Shown in pieces: positions 36,474 through 45,242 of a stretch of DNA of 64,000 nt (position 1 is the first letter of the stretch; every line of letters begins with the position of its first letter). This DNA comes from DASRFA01 sp035651755 (GTDB lineage Bacteria; Desulfobacterota; Binatia; UBA12015). The notes under the pieces were generated by a model. It ran no database searches and was not told where the DNA came from. It was given only the letters and a program-made list of their open reading frames with translations. Both the position numbers and the translations under genes were made by a program. The DNA is taken from assembly GCA_035651755.1 (NCBI GenBank), contig DASRFA010000056.1, forward strand, positions 124,001 to 188,000, in the 5' to 3' direction.

Positions 36474-37391
36474 TCAGGCCGGGTTGCGCGGCGGCGCGAT
36501 CCGGAGCTCGACGTTCGCGAGCCGCTCGATGACCTCCACCAGGTCGGTGAAGTCGCGTTGGCCGAAGCCGAGCGCCTTCGCGGCGACGAGCGCCTGCGCG
36601 ACCTCCGCGGCGACGGGCGTCGGCACCGCGAGATCGCGCGCGAGGTCGAGGAGGAGGCCGGCATCCTTCGCTGCGAGCTCGAGCGCGAAATCGGTCGGGC
36701 GGCCGCGCTGGTTCAGGCCCTCGACCATGTGGTTCACGAAGACGTTGCCGCCGCCCGCCGCGCGCACCATCTCGATCATCGTCCGGAGGTCGATGCCGCT
36801 CCGCGCGCAGATCGCGAGGCCCTCGAGGGAGACCCAAGTCGTCGTGAACGCCCACAGGCTGTTCACGAGCTTCCCGACGTTGCCCGCGCCGAGCGGCCCG
36901 AGGTGGAAGGTCGCGCGGCCGATCGTCCGGAGGAGCGGCACGCATCGCTCGTAGACGGCCGCGTCCCCGCCGGCGATGAAGACGAGCATGCGCGCCTTGG
37001 CGCCCGGCGCGCCGCCCGTGAGAGGGCACTCGAGGAGGTGACCGCCGGCGGCGGCGACGCGCTCGCCGACGCGGCGGACCGTGTCGGGCGCGTTGGTCGT
37101 GAGGTCGATCAGCGTCGCGCCGGGACGCGCGCCGCCGAGCCACTCGTCGGCGACCTGCTCCATGATCGCCGGCGTCGGCAGCGAGAGGAACGTGAAGTCG
37201 CTCTCGGCCGCGACCGCCGCGGGAGAGCCGGCGGCGCGCGCGCCCGCGTCGGCGAGCGGACGGACGCGCGCGGGATCGACGTCGTGGACTGCGAGCGCGT
37301 GGCCGTCGGCGACGAGGTTCGCGGCGATCGCGCCCCCGATGTTCCCGAGGCCGATGAATCCGATGCGATGCTCGTCGACTGGGTTCGCCAT
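36474..37391 (-). CDS. NAD(P)-dependent beta-hydroxyacid dehydrogenase (3-hydroxyisobutyrate dehydrogenase-like)
   Basis: A 305-residue two-domain dehydrogenase. The Rossmann loop is IGFIGLGNIGGAIA, the substrate loop is PLTGGAPGAKA, and the catalytic Lys is in GAGNVGKLVNSLW. The length fits the family. GGGAGA precedes ATG 37391. An alternative is a reductive aminase or glyoxylate reductase; the substrate cannot be told. Confidence 0.92.
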   Translation of the reverse strand: MANPVDEHRIGFIGLGNIGGAIAANLVADGHALAVHDVDPARVRPLADAGARAAGSPAAVAAESDFTFLSLPTPAIMEQVADEWLGGARPGATLIDLTTNAPDTVRRVGERVAAAGGHLLECPLTGGAPGAKARMLVFIAGGDAAVYERCVPLLRTIGRATFHLGPLGAGNVGKLVNSLWAFTTTWVSLEGLAICARSGIDLRTMIEMVRAAGGGNVFVNHMVEGLNQRGRPTDFALELAAKDAGLLLDLARDLAVPTPVAAEVAQALVAAKALGFGQRDFTDLVEVIERLANVELRIAPPRNPA

Positions 37392-37539
37392 GCCGTCTCC
37401 CGTGATCGTGCGCTCGTCGAATCCGGCTACCACGGCGCCATGCGGGCGAACAGCGCGAGCGCGCGAATGGGCGCGCGGGCGGGTTCGCTCGCGGCGCGTG
37501 CCGCTCGCATGGCGTTGCGCGGGATGCGACATCGACCCG

Positions 37540-39063
37540 GTGGACGCGCCCGACTTCGCCGCCCGCGCCGGCGACCCTCCGAACGCGGACGCGGGCTCGC
37601 GCACGCCGGCGGCGGGCGCTCCCTTGCCCGAGCCGCCGAACGCAGCCGAGATCTGGGGACCCGGTCGCCGCGGGCTCACGATCGGCCTCGTCCTGAACGT
37701 CGTCGCGAGTGCGTTCGAGGCGCTCGCCGTCGCGACCGTCCTCCCGACCGCGGTCGGCCAGATCGGCGGCCTCGACCTGTACGGCTGGGCGTTCAGCGCA
37801 TTCATGCTGACGAACCTGGTCGGCATCAGCGTCGCCGGCGGCGTCGCGGACGAGCGCGGGCCGGCGCTTCCCCTCGTGGCCGGGACGGCGGCGTTCGTGA
37901 TCGGCCTCGCGATCGCGGGCGTCGCGCCCGCGATGCCGATCCTCGTGGCCGGCCGCGCGGTGCAGGGTCTCGGGGCGGGCGCGATCGCGGCGATCGGCTA
38001 CGCCGCGGTCGGGCGCGCGTACTCGCCCGGCGCGCGGCCGCGCATGCTCGCGCTTCTCTCGACCGCATGGGTCGTGCCCGGCCTGATCGGCCCGGCGATC
38101 GCGGGGCTCGTCTCGGATGCGGTGGGGTGGCGATGGGTCTTCTTCGGCATCGTGCCGATGACGGTGCTCGGCGCCGCGCTCTCCGTTCGACCGCTCGCTC
38201 GCTTGCCGCGCGCGAGCGCCGATCCGCTCGCTGGCAGCGCGAAGGGCGCTCGGCAGGCAGGCGCCGGCCCGACGCCTGCCGCGCGCAACGTCGCCTCGCT
38301 CGCGCTCGCGTGCGGCACCGGCGTTCTGCTCCTCGGCCTCGACCGCCGGAGCGACGCGACCGCCGCGCTCGCCGCCATCGCCGGGATCGCGATCGCGCTG
38401 CCCGCGACCCGGACGCTTCTGCCGCCCGGCACGCTCGTCCTCCGCCGCGGCCTCCCCGCCGCAATCGCGCTCATGGGCACGCTCGGGTTCTCGTTCTTCG
38501 GCGCCGAAGCGTTCCTGCCTTTGTCGCTGAGCGACGTGCGCGGGCAGCCCGCTGCGGTCGCCGGCCTGCCGCTCACCGCCGGCACGCTCGCGTGGACGCT
38601 CGGGGCATGGCTCCAGGCCCGCGAGGCGAGCCGGCGGAGCCGCCGCGTCCTCATCGCGGCGGGCCTCGCGCTCCTCATCGCGGGAATCGCGGGCATCGCG
38701 CTCGTCCTGCTTCCGGCCACGCCGCTCCTCGTCGCCGCGATCGCGTGGGGGCTCGCCGGACTCGGCATGGGCGTCGCCTACTCGACCGCCGCGGTCGTCA
38801 TCCTGGAATCGGCGCCGCCCGAGCGCGCCGGCGAGGCGTCGGCCGCGCTCCAGCTCGCGATCACGCTCGGGATCGCGATCGGGACGGGCGTCGGCGGCGC
38901 GGTGCTCGCCGCCTTCACGGGCGCCGGTCCGGCGACGGCGCGATCGATCGGCGTCGTCTACGCGCTCGCGATCGCGGCCGCGGCCGTCGGGCTCTTGGCC
39001 GCCCTGCGGCTCCCCGCCCGCCCGGCGCGCGCCCACGTCACTCCAGCCCCATCAGCGCCGTGA
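37540..39063 (+). CDS. Major facilitator superfamily transporter
   Basis: A membrane transporter of about 507 residues with 12-14 hydrophobic helices. The loop after helix 2 has GGVADERGPALPL (the GxxxDRxGR-like motif), and FSAFMLTNLVGISVAGG and PGLIGPAIAGLVSD are typical of drug/proton antiporter-type carriers. Start GTG 37540 is a guess; other GTG codons upstream are possible. The 3-prime end overlaps the convergent SDR by 26 bp. Confidence 0.87.
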   Translation: MDAPDFAARAGDPPNADAGSRTPAAGAPLPEPPNAAEIWGPGRRGLTIGLVLNVVASAFEALAVATVLPTAVGQIGGLDLYGWAFSAFMLTNLVGISVAGGVADERGPALPLVAGTAAFVIGLAIAGVAPAMPILVAGRAVQGLGAGAIAAIGYAAVGRAYSPGARPRMLALLSTAWVVPGLIGPAIAGLVSDAVGWRWVFFGIVPMTVLGAALSVRPLARLPRASADPLAGSAKGARQAGAGPTPAARNVASLALACGTGVLLLGLDRRSDATAALAAIAGIAIALPATRTLLPPGTLVLRRGLPAAIALMGTLGFSFFGAEAFLPLSLSDVRGQPAAVAGLPLTAGTLAWTLGAWLQAREASRRSRRVLIAAGLALLIAGIAGIALVLLPATPLLVAAIAWGLAGLGMGVAYSTAAVVILESAPPERAGEASAALQLAITLGIAIGTGVGGAVLAAFTGAGPATARSIGVVYALAIAAAAVGLLAALRLPARPARAHVTPAPSAP

Positions 39064-39826
39064 TGCCGAAGCGGTGGCCGGTCGTGAAGCCGCCGTCGAC
39101 CGCGATCGCCTGACCGGTCACGAACGACGCGTCCTCCGACGCGAGGAACAGCGCGACCGCCGCCACCTCCTCCGGCCGGCCGAAGCGTCCGAGCTTGTGC
39201 TGGTCGCGGATGCGCTCGCGATAGGCGGCGAGCGCTTCGCCGTCGAAGACCGAGGCGAACATCGGCGTCTCGATGAAGCCGGGACAGATCGCGTTCGCCC
39301 GGATGCCGAGCCGGCCGTAGTCCATCGCGACGTTCTTCGTGAGGAGCACGACCCCGCCCTTCGACGCGTTGTACGTGCTGCCGCCTTCCGTCCCCTCGAG
39401 TCCCTCGACGCTCGCGATCGTCACGATGCTCCCCGAGCGGCGCTCCATCATCCCGGGCAGCACGTGCTTGCAGGAGAGGAACGTGCCCTTGAGGTTGACG
39501 TCCTGGACGCGCTGCCACTCCTCGAGCGGCAGCATGTGGACCGGGCCGCCGCCCGCGACGCCGGCGGCGGTGACGAGCGCATCGATCCGCTGGTGGCGCG
39601 CGACGGCGGCCGCGACCGCAGCGGCGACGGCGGTCTCGTCGCGCACGTCGCACACGTGGAAGCTCGCGGCGCGCGCTCTCGCCGCGACCTCTCGCCAGCT
39701 CTCCGGCTCCCGCAGGTCGACGCCCGCGACCGCGGCGCCCTCGCGGGCGAAGCGGTCGGCGCACGCGAGGCCGATGCCCGAAGCCGCGCCCGTGACGAGG
39801 GCGACCTTTCCGTCGAGACGACCCAT
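39038..39826 (-). CDS. Short-chain dehydrogenase/reductase
   Basis: A 262-residue classical SDR with TGAASGIGLA, the NNAG position replaced by VTAAGVA, catalytic Ser in IVTIASVEG, and Tyr/Lys in STYNASKGG. GGAGGA lies eight bases before ATG 39826. The FIETPMFASVF and FVTGQAIAVDGG segments are normal for the family. It precedes no partner gene; the envelope protein stop is 19 bp upstream. Confidence 0.92.
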   Translation of the reverse strand: MGRLDGKVALVTGAASGIGLACADRFAREGAAVAGVDLREPESWREVAARARAASFHVCDVRDETAVAAAVAAAVARHQRIDALVTAAGVAGGGPVHMLPLEEWQRVQDVNLKGTFLSCKHVLPGMMERRSGSIVTIASVEGLEGTEGGSTYNASKGGVVLLTKNVAMDYGRLGIRANAICPGFIETPMFASVFDGEALAAYRERIRDQHKLGRFGRPEEVAAVALFLASEDASFVTGQAIAVDGGFTTGHRFGITALMGLE

Positions 39827-39845
39827 AGGAACGTCCTCCATGGAT

Positions 39846-40517
39846 TCAGCCGAGGCCCGGAAGCTGCCTACCCTCGCGGGCCGCGTACACCACGATCCGA
39901 CGCGGATCGCCGTCGCTTGCGCGGAAGAACCGAATGCCATCCCAGGGGATGTGCGACAACACGTCCGAGAACGTGCCGTCTCGGATCTGCTCGTCGTCGA
40001 AATCGATGGTGAGCCGGCAAAGCGACGTCCGACATTCGACCTCGTGCACGGTCACGCCTTCGAAGCCGCCTGCGGCAATGCCGCTCGCCACGGACGCTTC
40101 CGCATGACGGGCCCAGCGGACGTCCGAGGGCTCGCTCCGCAGCCGCGCCTCGCAGGTCGCCGCCAGCTCGTCGATGCGCTCGCGAGCCTCGCGCAACGAC
40201 TCCTCGCCCGAGGCTTGCGCCGTTGCGTCGGGCTGCCGGCGCACGGGCGGTGCCGACGACTTCGCACCGACCCGGTCGACGGCCACCGAAGCGCTCCCGG
40301 TCGCAGCACTGGCGACGCGAGTCGCGTCACCGCGGGTCGCGTGCGAGACGTCCTCATGGACTGGCGACGATGCGGCCTCGGCCGCGGCATGGCCGGCAGC
40401 GAAGCCGGCTTCCCGATTCGGTCGGAGCGGGGCGAGAAGGCCCAAACCCGTTCCGACGGCAAGACCAACCGCGCACAGGCCGCCCGCCACGATCATTCTC
40501 TTTCGGAGAGAAAGCAT
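39846..40517 (-). CDS. Membrane-anchored protein of unknown function
   Basis: A 223-residue protein with one N-terminal helix (MIVAGGLCAVGLAVGTGLGL), a low-complexity Ala/Ser linker, and a folded C-terminal domain containing VTVHEVECRTSLCRLTI with a likely disulfide pair. Similar Cys-pair domains occur in myxobacterial-type secreted proteins of unknown role. GGAGGT precedes ATG 40517. It lies 62 bp after the upstream secreted gene and is probably on the same sigma-54-dependent transcript. Confidence 0.7.
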   Translation of the reverse strand: MLSLRKRMIVAGGLCAVGLAVGTGLGLLAPLRPNREAGFAAGHAAAEAASSPVHEDVSHATRGDATRVASAATGSASVAVDRVGAKSSAPPVRRQPDATAQASGEESLREARERIDELAATCEARLRSEPSDVRWARHAEASVASGIAAGGFEGVTVHEVECRTSLCRLTIDFDDEQIRDGTFSDVLSHIPWDGIRFFRASDGDPRRIVVYAAREGRQLPGLG

Positions 40518-40579
40518 GTCGACCTCCACATGGGTCACGCCGCGGGCGCCGCTTCGCGCGGCGCCCGCGTCCGTCACCG

Positions 40580-41101
40580 TCAGTCATCCCTCTCCACCAC
40601 CTCGTACTGAACGATCGAGCTCTCGGATTGTGGGTCGCCGGCAATGCGCCGTGGCGGCAACTTGCAGTACAGGTTCTTGTACCCGGGACTGGTCATCGGG
40701 AATCCCCCGAACGCGAGCTCCTGCACGGCGTTCCGGAACGGCTCCGCGACGGTCCTCGGGTCCGAGAAGCCGGCGAAGATCTCCGCGGCACTCCAGATCT
40801 CGAACGAGCAATAGACGCCCGGCCTCCCGCCGTTCACCGAGACCGTGTCGTTGCGCGAGATCACCCGCACCCGGACCGAGTCCGTCCTGCCCCAATCGGT
40901 CACGATCGGGCATTCGAGCCGCAGCACTCCCTGATCCGAGGAGTGATGGACGCGTCCGAACGAGAACGTCGTCTTCGCAGGCTGATTGGTGGCGCAGAAA
41001 GCACCGCCGTACGACTTCCCGTCGCGATTCGCCGAAGCCGGCGAGCTCGTGGCCGCGAGCGCCGCGGCCGCCAGTGCCACCATCGTCATGATCCGCTTCA
41101 T
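40580..41101 (-). CDS. Secreted protein of unknown function, behind a sigma-54 promoter
   Basis: A 173-residue protein with a clear signal peptide (MTMVALAAAALAATSSPASA) and a mature part with few hydrophobic stretches and several Cys (GAFCATNQ, LRLECPIV, GVYCSFEIW, NLYCKLPP), suggesting a small disulfide-bonded beta protein. No family recognised. GGAGGAAATGCG precedes the ATG. A near-consensus -24/-12 promoter lies 56-71 bases upstream, and a shared upstream motif beyond it. Confidence 0.75.
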   Translation of the reverse strand: MKRIMTMVALAAAALAATSSPASANRDGKSYGGAFCATNQPAKTTFSFGRVHHSSDQGVLRLECPIVTDWGRTDSVRVRVISRNDTVSVNGGRPGVYCSFEIWSAAEIFAGFSDPRTVAEPFRNAVQELAFGGFPMTSPGYKNLYCKLPPRRIAGDPQSESSIVQYEVVERDD

Positions 41102-41156
41102 CGCATTTCCTCCGGTTTGGCCGCGCTTGACGCGCGGACGTCTGCCGGAGCCTTTG

Positions 41157-41172
41157 CGCAAGCCACGTGCCG
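41157..41172 (-). promoter_or_regulatory. Sigma-54 -24/-12 promoter of the secreted-protein operon
   Basis: On the minus strand the sequence is CGGCACGTGGCTTGCG, which matches GGCACG-N4-TTGC with the required spacing of GG and GC. Only the first base departs from the usual T. It points at the gene beginning at 41101. Confidence 0.75.
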
Positions 41173-41227
41173 CGGATCCGAGGGCGGAAAAGCGAGAAAT
41201 TCGGCTCGCTGGCACCCGTCACGCGCT

Positions 41228-41262
41228 GCACCGGGTATGCGCCAGCGGTGCGTACTCGAGTA
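41228..41262. promoter_or_regulatory. Upstream activator motif, copy A
   Basis: A 35-bp block that recurs at 45144-45175. Shared pieces in plus orientation are GCACC, GGTA, GCGGTGCG and ACTCGAGTA. GCACC and GGTGC arms form an inverted repeat, as for NtrC-type enhancer sites. It lies about 55 bp upstream of the -24 element. Confidence 0.6.
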
Positions 41263-41321
41263 TCGCGACCGGACCGCGCTTCACGCGTGAGGCGGCGTCG
41301 GGGACGGCTCCGCGGGCGCGC

Positions 41322-43046
41322 TCAGCGCAACCCGTAGTCCCTCATCTTGCGTTGCAGCATGACGCGCGAGAGACCGACCGCCTGCGCGGCCCGGGTCACA
41401 TTTCCGCCTTCCGCACGCAGGGCCTCGGTGATGAAGGCGATCTCGAACCGTTCGCGTGCTTCGCGGAGCTGGAGTCTTTCGCCGTCCGCGCCCCTTGCCA
41501 TGCCGGCGCCCGCAACCGCGGGATCGACCGCCGGCGCGAATGGCGGCTTCGCTTCACCAGCGCCGGGTCGTTGCATGGGAGCCGTCGGAGCCGCCGCACG
41601 GTGGAGCGCCGCCGCCACCGCCCTCGCGTGCATCGACGTCCCGAGCCCACCCGATGCCGCAGCGCCGGCGAGCGACCGGCCAGCCGGGTCTCCGTCGCCG
41701 CAGACCGCGGCCGACAGGTGCGTCGGCGTGATGACCTCGCCGCTCGTCGCGAGCGCGACCGCGCGCTCGATCTCGTTCTGCAGCTGGCGGACGTTTCCCG
41801 GCCACGGGTACGCGACCAGGAGGTCCATCGCCTGACGCGAGATCCCTGGCATCGACTTGCGATGCCGCCGCGCCGCCGCCGCCAGGAAGCGTGCGGCGAT
41901 CAGTGCGATGTCCTCCGGGCGCTCGCGCAGCGGCGGTAGCGCGATCGGGAACTGCGCGAGGCGGTAGTAGAGATCCTCGCGGAACGATCGCGTGGCCACC
42001 TCGGTCATCAGGTCTCGGTTCGTCGCCGCGACGACGCGCACGTCGACCTTGCGCGGCCTGGTTTCGCCGACCGGCGTGACCTCGCCCTCCTGGAGCACGC
42101 GCAGCAGCTTCGCCTGCATGACCGACGGCATCTCGCCGACCTCGTCGAGGAAGATGGTCCCACCGTTCGCGGCTTCGAAGAGCCCGCGCCGGTCTTGCAT
42201 GGCGCCGGTGAACGCACCTCGCTTGTGGCCGAAAAGCTCGCTTTCGAGAAGGGTCTCCGCCACCGCGGCGCAGTTCACGGCGATGAACGGCCGCGAGGCG
42301 CGCTCTCCCGCGCGGTGGATGCCGCGCGCAACCAGCTCCTTGCCGGTCCCCGTCTCGCCGTGAATCAGCACCGAGATGGGCGACGCGGCGGCCTTCTCCA
42401 TCAGGTGGAAGACCTGCGACATGCAGGCGCTCGTCGCGATGATCTCGTCGAAACGGTCGCGGCGGGCGATGTCGCGGCGAAGCGCGCCCACCTCGCTGCG
42501 AAGCGTCTCCTCGGACGCCTTGACGATGGCATAGAGCTGCGCGTTCTCGAGCGCGATCGCGATGCTGCCGGCAAGCGCCGCCGCGAACTCGAGGTCGCTC
42601 TCCGGAAAACCGCGGCCGCTCCGGCGATTGACGACTTCCAGCACGCCGATCGGGCCGCGGCGGCCGATCAGCGGGACTGCCATGAGCGAGCGCGTGGCGA
42701 CGCCCGTCGCCTCGTCGATCTCCCGGAAGAAACGCGGATCGCTCTGGGTGTCGTCGACCTTCAGCGGACGGCCGGTGGCGAGGGCGTCGCCGGCGAGGCC
42801 GGCATCGGCGGAAAAGCGCAGGCGCAGAAGCTGCGCCGTCACCTCGGCATCGCGACCGACGACGTAGGGAAAGTAGAGCGTGCTGCCGGTTTCGTCGAGC
42901 AGGAGCACCGAAGCACCCTCGGCATCCAGGACGTCGCGGCACTTCGCGATCACCAGCGGGACGAGCTCGTCGAGCTCGATGTGGGCGGCGAATGCCGAAC
43001 CCAGCTCGAAGAGGAGGTTCAGTCGCGCCGCGTCGCCCGCGTCCAT
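41322..43046 (-). CDS. GAF-domain sigma-54 transcriptional activator
   Basis: A 574-residue activator. The N-terminal GAF domain (about 5-170) senses a small ligand instead of receiving phosphate. The AAA+ domain has Walker A GETGTGKE (230-237), GAFTGA (277-282) and Walker B GGTIFLDEVG. After an Ala/Pro-rich linker (about 465-530) a Fis-type helix-turn-helix closes the protein (GNVTRAAQAVGLSRVMLQRKM). The gene lies between two transcription units that carry sigma-54 promoters and a common upstream motif, so it is the natural candidate to control them. ATG 43046 starts the conserved GAF region at once. Confidence 0.92.
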   Translation of the reverse strand: MDAGDAARLNLLFELGSAFAAHIELDELVPLVIAKCRDVLDAEGASVLLLDETGSTLYFPYVVGRDAEVTAQLLRLRFSADAGLAGDALATGRPLKVDDTQSDPRFFREIDEATGVATRSLMAVPLIGRRGPIGVLEVVNRRSGRGFPESDLEFAAALAGSIAIALENAQLYAIVKASEETLRSEVGALRRDIARRDRFDEIIATSACMSQVFHLMEKAAASPISVLIHGETGTGKELVARGIHRAGERASRPFIAVNCAAVAETLLESELFGHKRGAFTGAMQDRRGLFEAANGGTIFLDEVGEMPSVMQAKLLRVLQEGEVTPVGETRPRKVDVRVVAATNRDLMTEVATRSFREDLYYRLAQFPIALPPLRERPEDIALIAARFLAAAARRHRKSMPGISRQAMDLLVAYPWPGNVRQLQNEIERAVALATSGEVITPTHLSAAVCGDGDPAGRSLAGAAASGGLGTSMHARAVAAALHRAAAPTAPMQRPGAGEAKPPFAPAVDPAVAGAGMARGADGERLQLREARERFEIAFITEALRAEGGNVTRAAQAVGLSRVMLQRKMRDYGLR

Positions 43047-43131
43047 TCGTCGCACGTCGCCAATCGGCGCATCGCTGTCAAGCGCGATTCGCCTACCCGG
43101 CGCATACGGTTCGATCCCGGCGCGCCCAAGA

Positions 43132-43169
43132 GAGAGTGGGGTGTGCGGCCGGCCGCACACCCCACTCTC
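43132..43169. terminator. Perfect 38-bp palindrome
   Basis: All 19 base pairs match, with a GGCCGGCC centre and no loop (arms run from GAGAGTGGGGTG outward). It begins about 20 bases downstream of the metalloprotease stop and 86 bases before the activator start. No T-run follows, but the structure would strongly block transcription as a hairpin. A protein-binding role is the alternative. Confidence 0.6.
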
Positions 43170-43189
43170 GTCGCGATCTTCTCGACCGG

Positions 43190-44935
43190 TCAGCGAGTGC
43201 GGAAGACGTCGGTCCTCCCGTCGCCGTTGAAGTCGGCGAATCCCAGCACGTCGCGCACCGTCGAGTCGTTCTTCTGCCGTGCCCAAGCGCTGGTCGCCGA
43301 ATACGCGACCGTCCAGTACGTTCCGTCGGCGCGGAAGACGTCCGTGCGGTGGTCGCCGTCGAAGTCGCCGAAGCCCAGCGAAGCGAGCGGCGCGTTCGAC
43401 GTCTTGACCTGCACCCACGGCCACTGGTTCGCGTAGTTCACCCAGAAGGACGTCCCGTCGGCCCGAAAGACGTCCGTCCGGCGATCGCCGTCGAAGTCGC
43501 CGAAGCGCAGGCTCGCGAGCGTGTAGGGCGAGCGCTTCCACTCGGACCACGGCCGCGTGCCGCCGTACGAGATGTACCAGGCGGTGCCGGTTGCGCTGAA
43601 GACGTCGGCGCGACCGTCGCCGTCGAAGTCGCCCACCGCCATCGTGGCCAGATTGCCGCCGAGGTCGTTGATCGCCACGCCCGGTCCCATGCCGCCGTAG
43701 TACACCGTCCACGTGCGGCCGTGGATGGTGAAGACGTCCGTCTTGCCGTCGCCGTTGAAGTCGCCGAACCGCAGCGGACCGAGCCGGACGGACGACGCGT
43801 TCACGCGCATGAACTGCCGGCTGCCGGTGTACGAGATCAGCCACGACGATCCATCCGTGGTGAAGATGTCGGACCGGCCGTCGCCGTCGAAGTCGCCGAA
43901 GGCGAGATCGCGGAGCTGGAGATCGGAGGGATTGCGCAGCGACGTCCACTCGAGCATCGCCGCCCACGACATGCGGAATCCGGTGTAGAACCGCTGCACG
44001 CCCTGCACATCGGTCGCGCTCAGCCGTCCGTTGTTGTTCCACTGCGGGTTGCAGTAGTTCATGACGGAGCTCAGGTCCCATGCGCCGACGGTGGTGTCGC
44101 CGTTCGAACCTTGCACCTCGTTGCACCACGCGGGCCTGTCCGGCCGGTTCTGCTCGTGTGCGAAGCCCAGCGCGTGACCGAACTCGTGCACCGCGATCGC
44201 GTCGATGCACCGGCGGCGCTCTCTTTCGCTCGACTTGCAGCTCGTGCTCCAGTTGTTGAACGTGAAGTTCAGCACCATGCCTTTCGCTCTGAGAGCGAGC
44301 CGGCTTCCGAGCCCGTTGGTGTGAGGACCCTCGTCACGGATGCGGATTCGGATGCCGTTGCTCCCCGGATCCGTCGAAAAGCCGAAGACGAGCGGGGCGC
44401 ACGTACCCCACCCGGTGAATCGGACGTCGGAATTGGCCTCCCACGTCCGGCTGACCGCCTGACGAACGCGCTCGCGGTCCGCGGCAGCGCCCGCGTTCGG
44501 GTTCTCCCAGCACACGGGAACGAAGAGCGACCGCCAGATCGCGCTCGAGGCCACGTAGAGCTGGGGACCCTCCACGGCTTGCGTGCCCGGCGGCGGCGGC
44601 GACACCGCCTCCTCGCCGCGAACGCACGTTCCCTTGCTCAGGAGGTCCCCGACCTTGACGTCGTACTGGGCCTGACAGATGTCGCCGCACTTGTCCGGGT
44701 CGAAGCTGCGGCCGGCCTTCTCGGCGACCGATAGCCGCCGCGTGCAGCGGGTGTTGCAGGAATCGAGCAGCCGAGTGCGGCGCGCCACGGCGCGCTCGCA
44801 TCCGCCGGAGTCCGCCTGTGCGGCCGGCGCTGCAATGAGGCCAGCGGCGAGCACGAGCGCCGCCAGCGCCGCGCGTCGCACGCCGGTCGCCGTGCCGCTG
44901 CGCCAACCATGGGTTCCTTTTTCTGCCGTCGTCAT
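43190..44935 (-). CDS. Secreted metzincin metalloprotease with FG-GAP/VCBS repeats
   Basis: A 581-residue exported protein with a signal peptide (about 20-42). The catalytic zinc site is HEFGHALGFAH (His250, Glu251, His254, His260), and the Met-turn is SVMNYCN, as in matrixin/astacin-like metzincins. From about 345 to the end are at least six FG-GAP-like calcium-binding repeats, each with GDFDGDGRTDVF or a close variant, which fold as a propeller. Cys-rich segments flank the catalytic domain. Six repeats is close to a complete propeller. Controlled by a sigma-54 promoter at 45018-45033; GAGGAG precedes ATG 44935. Confidence 0.9.
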   Translation of the reverse strand: MTTAEKGTHGWRSGTATGVRRAALAALVLAAGLIAAPAAQADSGGCERAVARRTRLLDSCNTRCTRRLSVAEKAGRSFDPDKCGDICQAQYDVKVGDLLSKGTCVRGEEAVSPPPPGTQAVEGPQLYVASSAIWRSLFVPVCWENPNAGAAADRERVRQAVSRTWEANSDVRFTGWGTCAPLVFGFSTDPGSNGIRIRIRDEGPHTNGLGSRLALRAKGMVLNFTFNNWSTSCKSSERERRRCIDAIAVHEFGHALGFAHEQNRPDRPAWCNEVQGSNGDTTVGAWDLSSVMNYCNPQWNNNGRLSATDVQGVQRFYTGFRMSWAAMLEWTSLRNPSDLQLRDLAFGDFDGDGRSDIFTTDGSSWLISYTGSRQFMRVNASSVRLGPLRFGDFNGDGKTDVFTIHGRTWTVYYGGMGPGVAINDLGGNLATMAVGDFDGDGRADVFSATGTAWYISYGGTRPWSEWKRSPYTLASLRFGDFDGDRRTDVFRADGTSFWVNYANQWPWVQVKTSNAPLASLGFGDFDGDHRTDVFRADGTYWTVAYSATSAWARQKNDSTVRDVLGFADFNGDGRTDVFRTR

Positions 44936-45017
44936 CGTCGTCTCCTCGCGAGGCGTCGGCCCCGCCGTATGGTCGCCTGCGATCGGAGCCGCGGGCGACG
45001 GTTCGAGACGGCGAGAG

Positions 45018-45033
45018 CGCAAGTCGGAAGCCA
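45018..45033 (-). promoter_or_regulatory. Sigma-54 -24/-12 promoter of the metalloprotease gene
   Basis: Minus-strand sequence TGGCTTCCGACTTGCG has TGGC and TTGC with GG and GC exactly ten bases apart. It ends about 83 bases from the ATG. Confidence 0.7.
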
Positions 45034-45143
45034 GACCTTCGCCGCGGCGACGCCGCGCGGAATGCCGCGAACAGCCTCGACTTTCGAGCAGGACGGACGG
45101 GAAACGACGGGGGCGGGTGCGGACCGCGCGACCGGCATCCGCC

Positions 45144-45175
45144 GCACCCGGTACGCGGCGGTGCGGACTCGAGTA
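45144..45175. promoter_or_regulatory. Upstream activator motif, copy B
   Basis: Aligned with copy A it gives 29 identities in 32 shared columns with one 3-base gap. It lies about 110 bp upstream of the -24 element, within the usual range for a sigma-54 enhancer. Confidence 0.6.
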
Positions 45176-45242
45176 CGCAGGCCTGTCGATGCAGCGCCCC
45201 CGTAACCGCGAGGCGCCGGCCGGCGGCTAGCTCACTCGGAGC

